Positions 31,404 to 39,541 are shown, numbered from the stretch's first letter. The stretch is 64,000 nt of DNA from an uncultured Eubacteriales bacterium (GCA_902773665.1 CACYFF010000010.1:38253-102252); one strand, 5' to 3'. Notes: generated by a model not told the origin, from the sequence alone. Numbers and translations are program-made.

Positions 31404-31595
31404 ATGGCAGCTATCACAATGAAGCAGGCACGCGTTGGCGTGGACATGACCCAGCGCGAAATGGCGCAGGCTATTGGATGCGGGTACACCACGTACCGCA
31501 AATGGGAACAGAACCCCGGCGACATGCCCGTACGCGTTGCGCAGAAGTTTTGCGAGATCGTGCACAGATCGTACGACGAAATTCTTTTTGCCTAA
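31404..31595 (+). CDS. Cro-like XRE DNA-binding protein
   Basis: The 63-residue protein is nearly all helix-turn-helix (DMTQREMAQAIGCGYTTYRKWEQ). GGAGG lies seven bases upstream. It is the first gene of the rightward early transcript opposite the repressor, the position of a Cro or antirepressor. Confidence 0.85.
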   Translation: MAAITMKQARVGVDMTQREMAQAIGCGYTTYRKWEQNPGDMPVRVAQKFCEIVHRSYDEILFA

Positions 31596-31649
31596 AAGTA
31601 GAATTAAAGTAGATTTACAGCGCTCAATATCGAACTTTTGGAGGAAATA

Positions 31650-31805
31650 ATGACCGTACGACAAATTGGCGTAATTGGCCTGCGCGGCCCGGACGGGACC
31701 GTATACGAAAACGTACCGCTGTACGAGCAGGTCCCGGAAGGAGGCAGCAATGGAAAAGCCGCTGCAGATCATTGTAACAACAGCGCAGGAACGTTACGTA
31801 ATTGA
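31650..31805 (+). CDS. Small prophage protein, unknown
   Basis: A 51-residue frame (MTVRQIGVIGLRGPDG...) starts at ATG 31650 with GGAGG upstream and overlaps the next gene by 56 bases. The first 30 residues look coding; the end may be fortuitous read-through into the next gene. No family was recognised. Confidence 0.45.
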   Translation: MTVRQIGVIGLRGPDGTVYENVPLYEQVPEGGSNGKAAADHCNNSAGTLRN

Positions 31806-32040
31806 TGGCGTAACCGAACTGCTGGTAAAGCCGCACCCGGATGGCATGGAACTGCGGCAAAACAAATTTGGATGGGAATTAAAACCCAGGGAGGCAACCA
31901 ATGAAAAAGAAATACAGATGGAACAAGGCGAAATTTGCCAACACCATGTTAGAACTCGCCACAATGGCGGCCGTCGCAGGCCTGTTTGTTTGGCTGACCT
32001 GCACGTGGATCCTGACGGCGTAGGAGGTAACAATGGCTGA
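31750..32040 (+). CDS. Small prophage protein, unknown
   Basis: ATG 31750 follows AAGGAGG. The 96-residue frame begins MEKPLQIIVTTAQERYVIDG. The first 50 residues look like a small alpha/beta protein, but the rest (EIQMEQGEICQ...) coincides with another frame that encodes a clear membrane peptide, so the true C-terminus is uncertain. It overlaps the start of the next gene by eight bases. Confidence 0.45.
   Translation: MEKPLQIIVTTAQERYVIDGVTELLVKPHPDGMELRQNKFGWELKPREATNEKEIQMEQGEICQHHVRTRHNGGRRRPVCLADLHVDPDGVGGNNG
31901..32023 (+). CDS. Small single-span membrane peptide
   Basis: ATG 31901 has AGGGAGG upstream. The 40-residue product starts MKKKYRWNKAKFANTMLEL and continues with a hydrophobic helix AAVAGLFVWLTCTWILTA. 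It is nested in another frame of the 31750-32040 ORF; one of the two is probably not translated to the end. Confidence 0.5.
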   Translation: MKKKYRWNKAKFANTMLELATMAAVAGLFVWLTCTWILTA

Positions 32041-32557
32041 ATTATTTAACCCGCTGTACCCTGACCCGCCCGTAACGCTGAAAGTGGCACCCAGGAACTG
32101 CAAGGAATGCGGGCGGCCGTTTGTACCCGTGAGCAAAACGGGAACCGGCGCAACACATTGCCCGGACTGCCGCAAAAAAATTACGGCAAAAGCGCGGGAA
32201 AAGTCGCTGGAAGTACGGGCCGCCAATAAGGCCGCAGCAGAACCGGCACAGCCGGAACCCGTAACAGCTGCAGAACCGCAGCCGGTAATGGTAACCACCC
32301 TGGAATGGTGGGACCCGGAATACAAGCTGCCGGACACGTCGCGGGACGTATTCGAAATTAGCGACAACGGCGTAATGCAGGTATTGCCTTACAGCAAAAA
32401 ACATCATGCGTTTAATGCGTTCGATTTTTACGACAACGCAGACCACGCAATACCCGTTGCATTATGGGCAGACATTCCCGAAAATCTGCAGCAGGTAAAA
32501 CGCAAAATATCAACAGCCTGGATCAAGGCACAAACAGAAAAGGAGGATAACAACTAA
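32033..32557 (+). CDS. Zinc-ribbon prophage protein, early region
   Basis: The 174-residue protein has an N-terminal zinc ribbon (CKECGRPF and CPDCRKKI), an Ala/Pro/Glu-rich linker and a C-terminal domain with EWWDPEYKLPDTSRDVFEIS, a pattern reminiscent of DUF551 domains seen in phage accessory proteins. GGAGG precedes the ATG. It overlaps the next gene by one base. Function unknown; nucleic-acid binding is possible. Confidence 0.65.
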   Translation: MAELFNPLYPDPPVTLKVAPRNCKECGRPFVPVSKTGTGATHCPDCRKKITAKAREKSLEVRAANKAAAEPAQPEPVTAAEPQPVMVTTLEWWDPEYKLPDTSRDVFEISDNGVMQVLPYSKKHHAFNAFDFYDNADHAIPVALWADIPENLQQVKRKISTAWIKAQTEKEDNN

Positions 32558-33210
32558 TGGGATTTGCAGTATTGATTTTAGGCGCAAGCGGTACAGGCAA
32601 AAGCACCAGCCTGCGCAACTTCAAAAAAGGAGAAATCGGCGTGCTGAACGTTGGCAAAAAGCCGTTGCCGTTCCGGGGCAAATTGGACGTTGCAAACACA
32701 GCCGATTATGAGCTGATCGAAAAAACGCTGATGAAGAACACGTACAACGCTTATGCGATCGACGATAGCCAATTTTTAATGGTGTACGAGAACTTCGCAC
32801 ACGCATACGAAAAGGGCTACGACAAGTTTACCAAAATGGCGGTGAATTTTCAAGAACTGCTGAACGTCATTATAAACGGCACCAGCAACGACACCATTGT
32901 GTACCTGCTGCACCATATCGACTTCGACGACATGGGCCGGGCCAAGGCTAAAACCATTGGCAAAATGCTGGATCAGCAGTTACCAATCGAAAGCGCCGTG
33001 CCAATCACCCTGCTAACGCAGACGGACAGCGAAAAATACACCTTTATCACCAACGGCCTGCCACCGGCTAAAAGCCCGCTCGGCATGTTCGAAGATAAAG
33101 AGATCGAAAACGACCTGCGCATGGTTGACGAAACTATCCGCGCATATTGGGAGCTGGCACCGTTGCGGAACGTGAACGACGTAAAGACAGCGAAAAAGGA
33201 CGCCAAATAA
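32557..33210 (+). CDS. Phage P-loop ATPase, Sak4-like recombination protein
   Basis: The 217-residue protein has Walker A GASGTGKST at 9-17, a Walker-B-like YAIDDSQFLM near 65, and the RecA-like order of strands. Short RecA-core ATPases beside DUF669/SSB-like and Gp157 genes are typical of Sak4-type single-strand annealing modules. It probably works with the SSB-like protein at 33975 in phage replication or recombination. Confidence 0.75.
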   Translation: MGFAVLILGASGTGKSTSLRNFKKGEIGVLNVGKKPLPFRGKLDVANTADYELIEKTLMKNTYNAYAIDDSQFLMVYENFAHAYEKGYDKFTKMAVNFQELLNVIINGTSNDTIVYLLHHIDFDDMGRAKAKTIGKMLDQQLPIESAVPITLLTQTDSEKYTFITNGLPPAKSPLGMFEDKEIENDLRMVDETIRAYWELAPLRNVNDVKTAKKDAK

Positions 33211-33471
33211 ATGGCAAAACCGAAATATAAATACAACGTGTATTTGCGGTCAATCTATATACACGGGGACGTGGAAACAAGCAGGGATGAGCGTTTTATT
33301 GGCAGCGTATACGCATATAGCGAAAAGCAGGCCGCAAACATTGTGCGCATACGTCTGTACGGACAATATGGTGCTCCGGCATGGCAGTTTGACCTTATAC
33401 AAACATTAACCGCAATTAGAACTGACAATGATGCGCCACATATACACGACCAATGGAAGAAAGGAAAATAA
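33211..33471 (+). CDS. Hypothetical prophage protein
   Basis: The 86-residue protein begins right after the ATPase stop (TAAATG). It is basic at the start (MAKPKYKYNVYLRSIYIHGD) and ends KKGK. No domain was recognised. It belongs to the early recombination cluster. Confidence 0.6.
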   Translation: MAKPKYKYNVYLRSIYIHGDVETSRDERFIGSVYAYSEKQAANIVRIRLYGQYGAPAWQFDLIQTLTAIRTDNDAPHIHDQWKKGK

Positions 33472-33472
33472 C

Positions 33473-33958
33473 ATGGCCAATTTATTCGAAATCAACCGCG
33501 CAATTACAGACGCCTGGGCGGCGTGCGTGGACCCGGAAACGGGAGAAGTAAACGACGAATTATACGCGCAGTTTGAAGCGCTGGAAATGGAACGGGACGC
33601 CAAAATCGATGGTATTGCGTGCTGGGTGAAAAACCTAACAAGCGACGCCGCGCAGTTAAAAGCCGAGGCAAAAGCCATGCAGGAACGGGCAGCCGCTGCC
33701 GAAAAGAAGGCGGAAAGCCTAAAGGGCTATTTGGCCGCCGCCCTGAACGGGCAGAAATTCGAAACGCCGCGCTGCGTAATTGGCTGGCGCAAGTCCACCG
33801 CGGTACAGATCGCGCCGGACGCAGACCTGCCCGCCGAATACCTGCGCACCAAAACCACCGTGGAGCCGGACAAAACGGCCATAAAGGCCGCGCTGGTGGC
33901 TGGTACGGCCATTGACGGCTGCCACCTGGAAACCCGCAACAATATGACCCTGAAATAA
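33473..33958 (+). CDS. Siphovirus Gp157-like protein
   Basis: ATG 33473 with AAAGGA upstream gives 161 residues (the longer frame starts with non-coding-like residues). It has a coiled-coil helix rich in Ala, Glu and Lys (residues 55-90) and the conserved VIGWRKSTAVQI strand with a TTVEPDKTAIKAAL segment. Gp157 is found in siphovirus early regions; a role in phage immunity or replication has been suggested but is not settled. Confidence 0.85.
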   Translation: MANLFEINRAITDAWAACVDPETGEVNDELYAQFEALEMERDAKIDGIACWVKNLTSDAAQLKAEAKAMQERAAAAEKKAESLKGYLAAALNGQKFETPRCVIGWRKSTAVQIAPDADLPAEYLRTKTTVEPDKTAIKAALVAGTAIDGCHLETRNNMTLK

Positions 33959-33974
33959 CAAGGAGGAGCACACC

Positions 33975-34550
33975 ATGAAACCATTAGGCAAAACCTATGC
34001 AGACGCACCCGCCAATACCGGCGACTTCCAGCGGCTACCCGCAGGCGGCTATATTGCCAAAATTCAGGCCGTAACCGACCTGCCCGATAAAGAATACCTC
34101 CGCATTACGTTTGACATTGCAGAGGGCGAATATAAGGGCTTTTACGCGAACACAGACGCGGACCACGAATTTCTGCACCAGTTTATCAGCAGCTACAAGG
34201 AAAAAGCCATGGGCATGTTTAAGGGCTTCCTAAAGAACGTGGACGCCTCCAACAATACCAGCTTCGAAGCGCAGGCCGAAAACGGCTTCGACGAACGCCA
34301 GCTGGTTGGCAAACTGGTTGGCATTATCCTGGGCTACGAAGAATACGAGAACAACCGCGGCGACGTCGCAACCCGCGCACGCATTAACACCCGCGCCGTT
34401 GAGATCATCCGCGCCGGACGTTTCAACGTACCCGAATTAAAGAAGCTGGCGAATGGATCCGGCAAGCCTATCGTACCCGCATCCACGACCGGTCCGGGCA
34501 CCGCACTGCCGGAATTTCAGCAGATAACGGACGACGACATCCCGTTTTAG
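33975..34550 (+). CDS. DUF669-like, probable single-strand DNA-binding protein
   Basis: The 191-residue protein matches the DUF669 layout (KTYADAPANTGDFQRLPAGGYIAKI, then LVGKLVGIILGYEEYENNRG). It ends in DDDIPF, the acidic C-terminal tip that bacterial SSB proteins use to recruit partners. With the Sak4-like ATPase and ERCC4-like nuclease it forms a recombination and replication set. AGGAGG precedes the ATG. Confidence 0.8.
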   Translation: MKPLGKTYADAPANTGDFQRLPAGGYIAKIQAVTDLPDKEYLRITFDIAEGEYKGFYANTDADHEFLHQFISSYKEKAMGMFKGFLKNVDASNNTSFEAQAENGFDERQLVGKLVGIILGYEEYENNRGDVATRARINTRAVEIIRAGRFNVPELKKLANGSGKPIVPASTTGPGTALPEFQQITDDDIPF

Positions 34551-34562
34551 CAGGTGGCCGCT

Positions 34563-35075
34563 ATGCGCTTGCAAATCATAGAGGACACACGGCAGCAGGC
34601 GGGCAAGCACGAACTAAAGCACGAAAAATGGGCGGCGCACGGTGACACAATATACCGCTGCGCCCTGCCCTGCGGCGACTATGCGTTGCCTTCACCAATT
34701 CATATTGACACAAAGGCCAATATGCAGGAGATCGCGCAAAACATCGGCGGCACCGCCAAGGAACACGCACGCTTCCGGCGGGAACTAACCCTGGCGCAGA
34801 ACCTTGGCACAAAAATGTATGTACTTGTGGAAAACACCGACGGCATACGCAGCCTGGCAGACGTGGCGCGGTGGCAAAATCCGCGACTATCCGATAGCCC
34901 AAAAGCCATTACCGGCGAACGCCTGGCGCGTGCTATGGCGACCATGCAGGAACGCTACGGCGTCACCTTCCTATTTTGCGGCCCGGAACAATCCGCAGGC
35001 TATATCCATGCGCTAATAGAACCATACGCAAAGCTGTTGGAGCAATACATGCGGGAGGCGGCTAATGGCGAATAA
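34563..35075 (+). CDS. ERCC4-like nuclease
   Basis: The 170-residue protein starts MRLQIIEDTRQQAGKH at ATG 34563, with AGGTGG five bases upstream (a GTG nine bases earlier is an alternative). IEDTRQ, CGDYALP and IDTKANMQEIA are placed like the Gx(n)ERKxxxD elements of XPF/ERCC4 nucleases, although the ERK is DTK here. It probably cuts branched or flapped DNA in phage recombination. Confidence 0.7.
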   Translation: MRLQIIEDTRQQAGKHELKHEKWAAHGDTIYRCALPCGDYALPSPIHIDTKANMQEIAQNIGGTAKEHARFRRELTLAQNLGTKMYVLVENTDGIRSLADVARWQNPRLSDSPKAITGERLARAMATMQERYGVTFLFCGPEQSAGYIHALIEPYAKLLEQYMREAANGE

Positions 35076-35778
35076 AACCACGTTTGTAAAGCTGGACCGC
35101 AACATACTGGAGTGGCGCTGGTACAAGGACCAAAACACCAAGTCCCTGTTTATACACCTGTTGTTAAAGGCCAACATACGACCGCACGGCTTCCGTACCG
35201 TCACAATCAACCGCGGGGAATTGGCCACCAGCTACGCAAGCCTGGCAGCGGAAACCGGCTTGAGCATCCAAAACGTACGCACCGCGCTGGCACACCTGGA
35301 AACCACAGGCGAGGTAACACGAAAACAACATAGTAAATTCGTTGTAATTTCAATACCTCAATACGATTTGTACCAGTCGCAACTAACAGGCAACCAACAG
35401 GCAACTAACACGCAACTAACAGGCAACCAACAACAATCAAAGAATGATAAGAAGGGGATATATACATATCCCCAAGAAAGAGAGAACCGCGTGCGCGGGG
35501 AGGTCCCTGCCTCGGCTGGGGACGTGGCCGCCTTCGTTTTGGACAATAACCTGGACGTGGACCCGGATGCGTTTTGGAACTACTACGAAGCCAACGGCTG
35601 GGTAACAAAAGCAGGCACACCCGTACGGAACTGGAAAGCATTGTGCAGAACATGGCACGGGAAGCCGCAGTACAACACCACCAAAACAGACGCGCCCGCA
35701 GATCCGGACGGACTAACGCCCGAAATGCGGGCAAGCGTAGAACGCGTAAAGGAGCGCAGACGAAATGAGCATAGATGA
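35065..35778 (+). CDS. Phage replication initiation protein (winged-helix, origin within gene)
   Basis: The 237-residue protein begins with a replisome-organiser domain (FVKLDRNILEWRWYKDQNTKSLFIHLLL) with a winged-helix pattern (YASLAAETGLSIQNVRTALAHLETTGEV). The middle is a low-complexity stretch (QLTGNQQATNTQLTGNQQQ) encoded by five tandem 11-bp repeats. The C-terminal part has VAAFVLDNNLDVDPDAFWNYYEANGWV. As in lambda O, the protein likely binds iterons in its own gene and loads the helicase with its neighbour. It overlaps the next gene by 14 bases. Confidence 0.82.
   Translation: MANKTTFVKLDRNILEWRWYKDQNTKSLFIHLLLKANIRPHGFRTVTINRGELATSYASLAAETGLSIQNVRTALAHLETTGEVTRKQHSKFVVISIPQYDLYQSQLTGNQQATNTQLTGNQQQSKNDKKGIYTYPQERENRVRGEVPASAGDVAAFVLDNNLDVDPDAFWNYYEANGWVTKAGTPVRNWKALCRTWHGKPQYNTTKTDAPADPDGLTPEMRASVERVKERRRNEHR
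35379..35433. repeat. Five tandem 11-bp iterons, candidate phage replication origin
   Basis: Five consecutive copies of GCAACYAACAV (starting at 35379, 35390, 35401, 35412 and 35423) place sites one helical turn apart. They are followed by an AT-rich stretch and by the hairpin GGGGATAT/ATATCCCC (35455-35474). The layout fits an iteron origin in the initiator gene. Confidence 0.75.
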
Positions 35779-36331
35779 ATGCGCCAAGCTGCTGGCATGG
35801 CTGCAAAACATTTTCCCGCGCCAGTATTCGGCCAAAATGACCAACCAGCGCCGGGACGATCTGCTGGACGTATTAGAAAGCGCCTTCGACGGATACCACC
35901 TGGACGAAGTGCAGACCGCCTACAAGGCCATTATCAAAACATACGAAGGCGGGGCGCCGGACATATCAATGGTGCGCAACCGGCTGCAGACTATGCGGCA
36001 GGAACAGGCCAGCGAACAGGAAAGTAACCGACAAGCTGCCAACCGGCGCCAGGATCTGCCGGAGCATCACCCGTACAACGGATGTTATACCCACCACGAA
36101 GCATACGTGCATTACCTGGACGACATGCGCCACAACAACCTGCAGGGCAAATTCCCGGACTACTGCCGCCGCTACCCTGCCGTGGTATGGAAACCGTGGG
36201 CCAATCCTGACCTTAACAGATACCGCATAGACGACCCGAAAGGCCCGTGGCATTACATGAAGGGCAAACCGTACGGCGGTTGGACGACCAACGAAAACGG
36301 CTTCTGTGTGCCGAAAGTCGCACACCAATAA
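35765..36331 (+). CDS. Helicase loader/inhibitor-like protein (G39P-type N-terminus)
   Basis: The 188-residue protein begins MSIDECAKLLAWLQNIFPRQ, with an N-terminal helical domain that resembles G39P/replicative-helicase-loader proteins (LLDVLESAFDGYHLDEVQTAY). The C-terminal half is Tyr/His/Pro-rich and probably flexible. No helicase gene is present in the prophage, so it likely recruits the host DnaB helicase to the origin defined by the iterons just upstream. Confidence 0.62.
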   Translation: MSIDECAKLLAWLQNIFPRQYSAKMTNQRRDDLLDVLESAFDGYHLDEVQTAYKAIIKTYEGGAPDISMVRNRLQTMRQEQASEQESNRQAANRRQDLPEHHPYNGCYTHHEAYVHYLDDMRHNNLQGKFPDYCRRYPAVVWKPWANPDLNRYRIDDPKGPWHYMKGKPYGGWTTNENGFCVPKVAHQ

Positions 36332-36370
36332 CACCACCAGCAATGGGCGCAAGGGCGGCCACCCTGAAAG

Positions 36371-36451
36371 ATGCACGACCTATACGAAAACACCGAAGGC
36401 GCCGAAACCTTAACAGCCTCCCAAGCGCGGCGCCGAATACAGGAGGCATAA
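36371..36451 (+). CDS. Very small ORF, unknown
   Basis: A 26-residue frame (MHDLYENTEGAETLTASQAR...) ends one base before the ATG of the next gene, and its last codons carry that gene's AGGAGG. It lacks a good ribosome-binding site of its own, so expression is uncertain. Confidence 0.35.
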   Translation: MHDLYENTEGAETLTASQARRRIQEA

Positions 36452-36808
36452 ATGAACACCAACAACGACGAAATAAAGCTGCACATGTACCAGGCCGCAA
36501 AAATCGCAATCAAGCGCGAAGGATCCGACGGCAGCATAGTGGCCGCCTGGAACATTGCAGACGAAAACAGCGGCTGCAGCTGCATGATTGCAGGCAATGG
36601 CCATAACTGTGTTGTGGCAATCGCAAACATTATCGACAAATTTGCGGTTGGCAACAACGTGCCGTACCAGGACATTTTACGAGAACTGCGCGGCATGCTG
36701 CGTACGGTGGCACGGAACCGCCGGAGAATGAAACCCGGCGAGGAGGCGTTCAAGTACACCAGCGTGGAGATCGACAACGACGACGACACCAACGACGCAA
36801 CCGAATAA
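36452..36808 (+). CDS. Hypothetical prophage protein
   Basis: The 118-residue protein (MNTNNDEIKLHMYQAAKIAI) has a central CSCMIAGNGHNCVVAIANI segment and an acidic C-terminus (EIDNDDDTNDATE). AGGAGG lies upstream. No family was recognised; it belongs to the early operon. Confidence 0.65.
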   Translation: MNTNNDEIKLHMYQAAKIAIKREGSDGSIVAAWNIADENSGCSCMIAGNGHNCVVAIANIIDKFAVGNNVPYQDILRELRGMLRTVARNRRRMKPGEEAFKYTSVEIDNDDDTNDATE

Positions 36809-37011
36809 CAACAGATGCAACCGGGCAACAGGTGCGCCCGTTAGCATAGTGGACCGGGCGGCATTGTTTCTCCTTGTATGTTAGATGCGATATACAACCA
36901 ACCGACCAACAGCCGCGAACCATAGACGCCGCCCGCTCCCTGCGGCTGTGTTGTTGACAACTTACATGCACAAAATTACACACCCAAGTTTTAGTGAACC
37001 AGGAGGCACAC
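36809..37011. other. Gene-free prophage stretch with hairpins and a possible promoter
   Basis: CGCCCG and CGGGCG near 36836-36860 form a hairpin, and CAGCCGC pairs with GCGGCTG around 36909-36948. TTGACA (36954-36959) and TACACA (36977-36982) are 17 bases apart and may drive the following small genes. The start GCGCCCGTTAGCATAGTGG looks tRNA-like, but the rest does not fold as a tRNA. Confidence 0.45.
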
Positions 37012-37164
37012 ATGAAAAAGAACCCAGGAAGAAAAGAACGCCGCAGACAGGCACGCATTAACCGCCGGGAAGCCGGGCGCGAACGCGCCAAGGCCAACGA
37101 ACTGGCACAGAAAAAGGCGGCCCGCGCACGCAGAAGTGGAGGCGCAAATGCAAATGCCCGTTAA
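37012..37164 (+). CDS. Small highly basic protein
   Basis: ATG 37012 has AGGAGG upstream. The 50-residue product is very rich in Arg and Lys (KKNPGRKERRRQARINRRE) and probably binds nucleic acid. It overlaps the next gene's start. Confidence 0.6.
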   Translation: MKKNPGRKERRRQARINRREAGRERAKANELAQKKAARARRSGGANANAR

Positions 37165-37516
37165 AGGCCAAAAATCGGCCCGTGGTGAATTAAAAACCAC
37201 GCAAAGGATAATTTATATTGCCGGACCTATGGCGGGCCTTAAAAACGAAAATAGACCCGTTTTCGCGGAAGCGGCCGAAACCCTGCGCAGTATGGGCTAT
37301 GTTGTGCTTAACCCGGCTGTACTGCCAACCGGCATGCCTCGGGAACGTTATATGCCTATTTGCCTGGCCATGCTGGAACAGGCGGACATTATTTGCATGC
37401 TACCAGGCTGGGATACATCCCGCGGCGCACAGCTCGAAATCCGCTACGCGAAGTACCAAGACAAGGCCGTATGCGGCTATAACTGGCTAATTGGAAAGGA
37501 GGACGCGCTGGAATGA
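37148..37516 (+). CDS. DUF4406 / nucleoside-deoxyribosyltransferase-like protein
   Basis: ATG 37148 with GGAGG five bases upstream gives 122 residues. IIYIAGPMAGLKNENRPVF and CMLPGWDTSRGAQLE are the typical N- and C-terminal motifs of DUF4406 proteins, related to nucleoside deoxyribosyltransferases. These occur widely in phages, and a role in nucleotide metabolism is assumed. It overlaps the next gene by four bases. Confidence 0.8.
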   Translation: MQMPVKGQKSARGELKTTQRIIYIAGPMAGLKNENRPVFAEAAETLRSMGYVVLNPAVLPTGMPRERYMPICLAMLEQADIICMLPGWDTSRGAQLEIRYAKYQDKAVCGYNWLIGKEDALE

Positions 37517-38043
37517 CACGCGAAGAATTGTTTAAATTTGCAGAAACCGAAATGCAAAAGACCATCGACGGCAAAGCCAACAAGCTGCAGAACGCTGCAA
37601 AACAAATCGCGGCAAAGGTGTACCGGGAAGCATTCGAGAATGGCTACCAGCTGGCCGTGGAGATCGCAACCGCAAGAGTATCCACCATAAAAGAAGCCTT
37701 CGGCTTTACGGACAACATGCCCGACCCGGAAACATTTTTAAAAAACAACACCGCGGCAGCCCTGGCAGCGACCTGGGAAGAATACAAGACCGAAAAGAAA
37801 AAGCAACAAGAGCAGACCGCAGACAGCTGCTACGGCCTACACGTTGGCGACGAATTTACGCAGTTTTCCGGCGTTGGCGTTGTAACTGGCCTTACGCCTG
37901 GCCGCGTGCACATCCTATGGTCCGATGGATCCGTGGGAGATCGCGTCCGGAGCATGATGAACACGGCGCACCCTACCGGCAGGCACTACGGCGACCTGTC
38001 CGACATTTTAACCGCCCTGCAGAAAGGCCCGGACAATGCTTAA
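37513..38043 (+). CDS. Hypothetical prophage protein
   Basis: The 176-residue protein overlaps the previous gene (ATGA). A helical N-terminus (residues 1-60, Lys/Ala-rich) is followed by a linker (TEKKKQQEQT) and a small beta-rich domain (GLHVGDEFTQFSGVGVVTGLTPGRVHILWSDGS) that resembles SH3-like KOW barrels. Function unknown. Confidence 0.65.
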   Translation: MTREELFKFAETEMQKTIDGKANKLQNAAKQIAAKVYREAFENGYQLAVEIATARVSTIKEAFGFTDNMPDPETFLKNNTAAALAATWEEYKTEKKKQQEQTADSCYGLHVGDEFTQFSGVGVVTGLTPGRVHILWSDGSVGDRVRSMMNTAHPTGRHYGDLSDILTALQKGPDNA

Positions 38044-38823
38044 TTTTCAAGCCTTAAAAAATCCGGGCTTTTATAACCTGGACTGCATGGAGGCGCTGCG
38101 GGCTTTTCCGGACAACTACTTCGAGCTGGCCATAGTGGACCCGCCCTACGGTGACGGCCAGGGCGGCGACGGATCCGGGCGCTTCGGTGGCATGTTTGCT
38201 GCCTCGATCGACGGCGGCCCGACGCGTCCGCACTACAACCGTTTTGGTGGCCGCTTCGATCGCTACAAGCGCCAACGAACAACCCCGGCGCAGCCGACAA
38301 GCCCGTGGAACGCCGGGGCGGACAATGGGCAGCCAAGTACGGCAACCACATTATAGCCTGGGACGTGGCACCGTCTGCGGAATACTTCGAGCAGCTTTTC
38401 CGCGTTTCCCAAAATCAGGTTATATGGGGGGGCAATTACTTTTCTCTGCCGCCAACGCGGTGCTTCGTGGTGTATCGCAAGACCAACATACCCCTAAAGG
38501 GCTTCAGTATGGCGCCGGTGGAATACGCCTGGACGTCGTTTAATAGAAATGCCTGCATGATAGAGGCATTCGCGCAAGGCACAACCGCGGAGCCGCGCTT
38601 CCACCCTACCCAAAAGCCGGTGGCATTGTACGAGGAGCTGCTGGAACGTTTCGCGAAACCAGGCGACAAAATCCTCGATACGCACGTGGGCAGCGGCAGC
38701 AGCCTTGTGGCGTGCTACAACCTGCATTACGACGCCTGGGGCTTCGAAATTGACCCGGTATATTATCGCAAGGCAAGCGAACGCCTGGCAGAACATACAG
38801 CACAGATACGCATGGACCTGTAA
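38036..38823 (+). pseudogene. DNA (N4-cytosine/N6-adenine) methyltransferase, frameshifted
   Basis: Two overlapping frames together encode one methylase. The first (38036-38356) has the catalytic DPPYGD motif at residues 35-40. The second, in the -1 frame (38305-38823), has WAAKYGNHIIAWDVAP, HPTQKPVALYEELL and the SAM-binding DTHVGSGSSLVACY. The motif order (catalytic before SAM) is of the beta class. A single -1 shift between about 38,270 and 38,340 would restore one protein of about 260 residues. No canonical slippery heptamer was seen, so a real mutation or a sequencing error is more likely than programmed frameshifting. Confidence 0.78.
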
Positions 38824-38845
38824 ATGGTCCGGGAAGGAGCAAGGT

Positions 38846-39136
38846 ATGAAAAAGTTTATCGGCAACACCTACGGCAACACGTACACGCCAATGGACGCAG
38901 GCGCCGAATTTGGCGGCGGTCCGCTGTATGCTGGCCGCGGCGGCTCGGGTGAACATGACGGCCCGGTAACGATCATCGAAAACACCGCCGCACACGTGGA
39001 CACCGAGGACGCACGCATGGAAGCCGTAACGGAGTGCAATTCCTGCAGCTATTACAACCGTGGCGAATGCGGCCGCACCGGGCTGGCAATGACCCCGGAC
39101 GACTACTGCAGCAAGGCGGTACCGGCGGAGGCGTAG
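38846..39136 (+). CDS. Small prophage protein with Cys-rich C-terminus
   Basis: ATG 38846 with AAGGAG upstream gives 96 residues. The C-terminal CNSCSYYNRGECGRTGLAMTPDDYCSKA has four cysteines that may bind zinc. It is common in phage early/middle regions; function unknown. Confidence 0.65.
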   Translation: MKKFIGNTYGNTYTPMDAGAEFGGGPLYAGRGGSGEHDGPVTIIENTAAHVDTEDARMEAVTECNSCSYYNRGECGRTGLAMTPDDYCSKAVPAEA

Positions 39137-39139
39137 CGC

Positions 39140-39541
39140 ATGGGCGTAAAATTCGGCTGGTGGCCGTACGTTAAAAGCATGATACGCAACTACCCGCTAC
39201 GGGCCGCACAGTACGAGGACATTTTGAGCATGCACACCACCCCGGTGCTGTCCGGCATGCCGCACGGATCCACGCCTGGGGACCCGGTGGGAGAACTGAT
39301 AGCCAAGGCAGACGGCAAAGCCACGTACCAGGAATATTGGGCCGTTAAACGGGCGTTGGACGTGTGCGCCAGTACAAGCCCGGACTTCTGCGCGTTTGTC
39401 CGGCTGTACTACTGGACCACGCCGCGGCTGCAGCTGGAGCAGATCGCGGCCCGCCTGCACTATTCGCCGGAAACCATACGCAAATGGAATAGGCGTTTAA
39501 TATACCAGGTTGCAAGGGAGCGTGGGTTGTATGATGGATAG
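39140..39541 (+). CDS. Late transcription regulator-like protein (ArpU/DUF1492 type)
   Basis: The 133-residue protein has a C-terminal sigma-like helix-turn-helix (LQLEQIAARLHYSPETIRKWNRRL) and sits just before the packaging genes. Proteins of this shape and position (ArpU/RinA-like) activate late genes in Firmicutes phages. It is inferred to switch on the terminase-to-lysin transcript. Confidence 0.68.
   Translation: MGVKFGWWPYVKSMIRNYPLRAAQYEDILSMHTTPVLSGMPHGSTPGDPVGELIAKADGKATYQEYWAVKRALDVCASTSPDFCAFVRLYYWTTPRLQLEQIAARLHYSPETIRKWNRRLIYQVARERGLYDG

Noticed and set aside
36831..36890. A tRNA-like start GCGCCCGTTAGCATAGTGG in the prophage
   Set aside because: No anticodon arm, T-arm or matching acceptor 3' end follows; a plain hairpin explains the complementarity.
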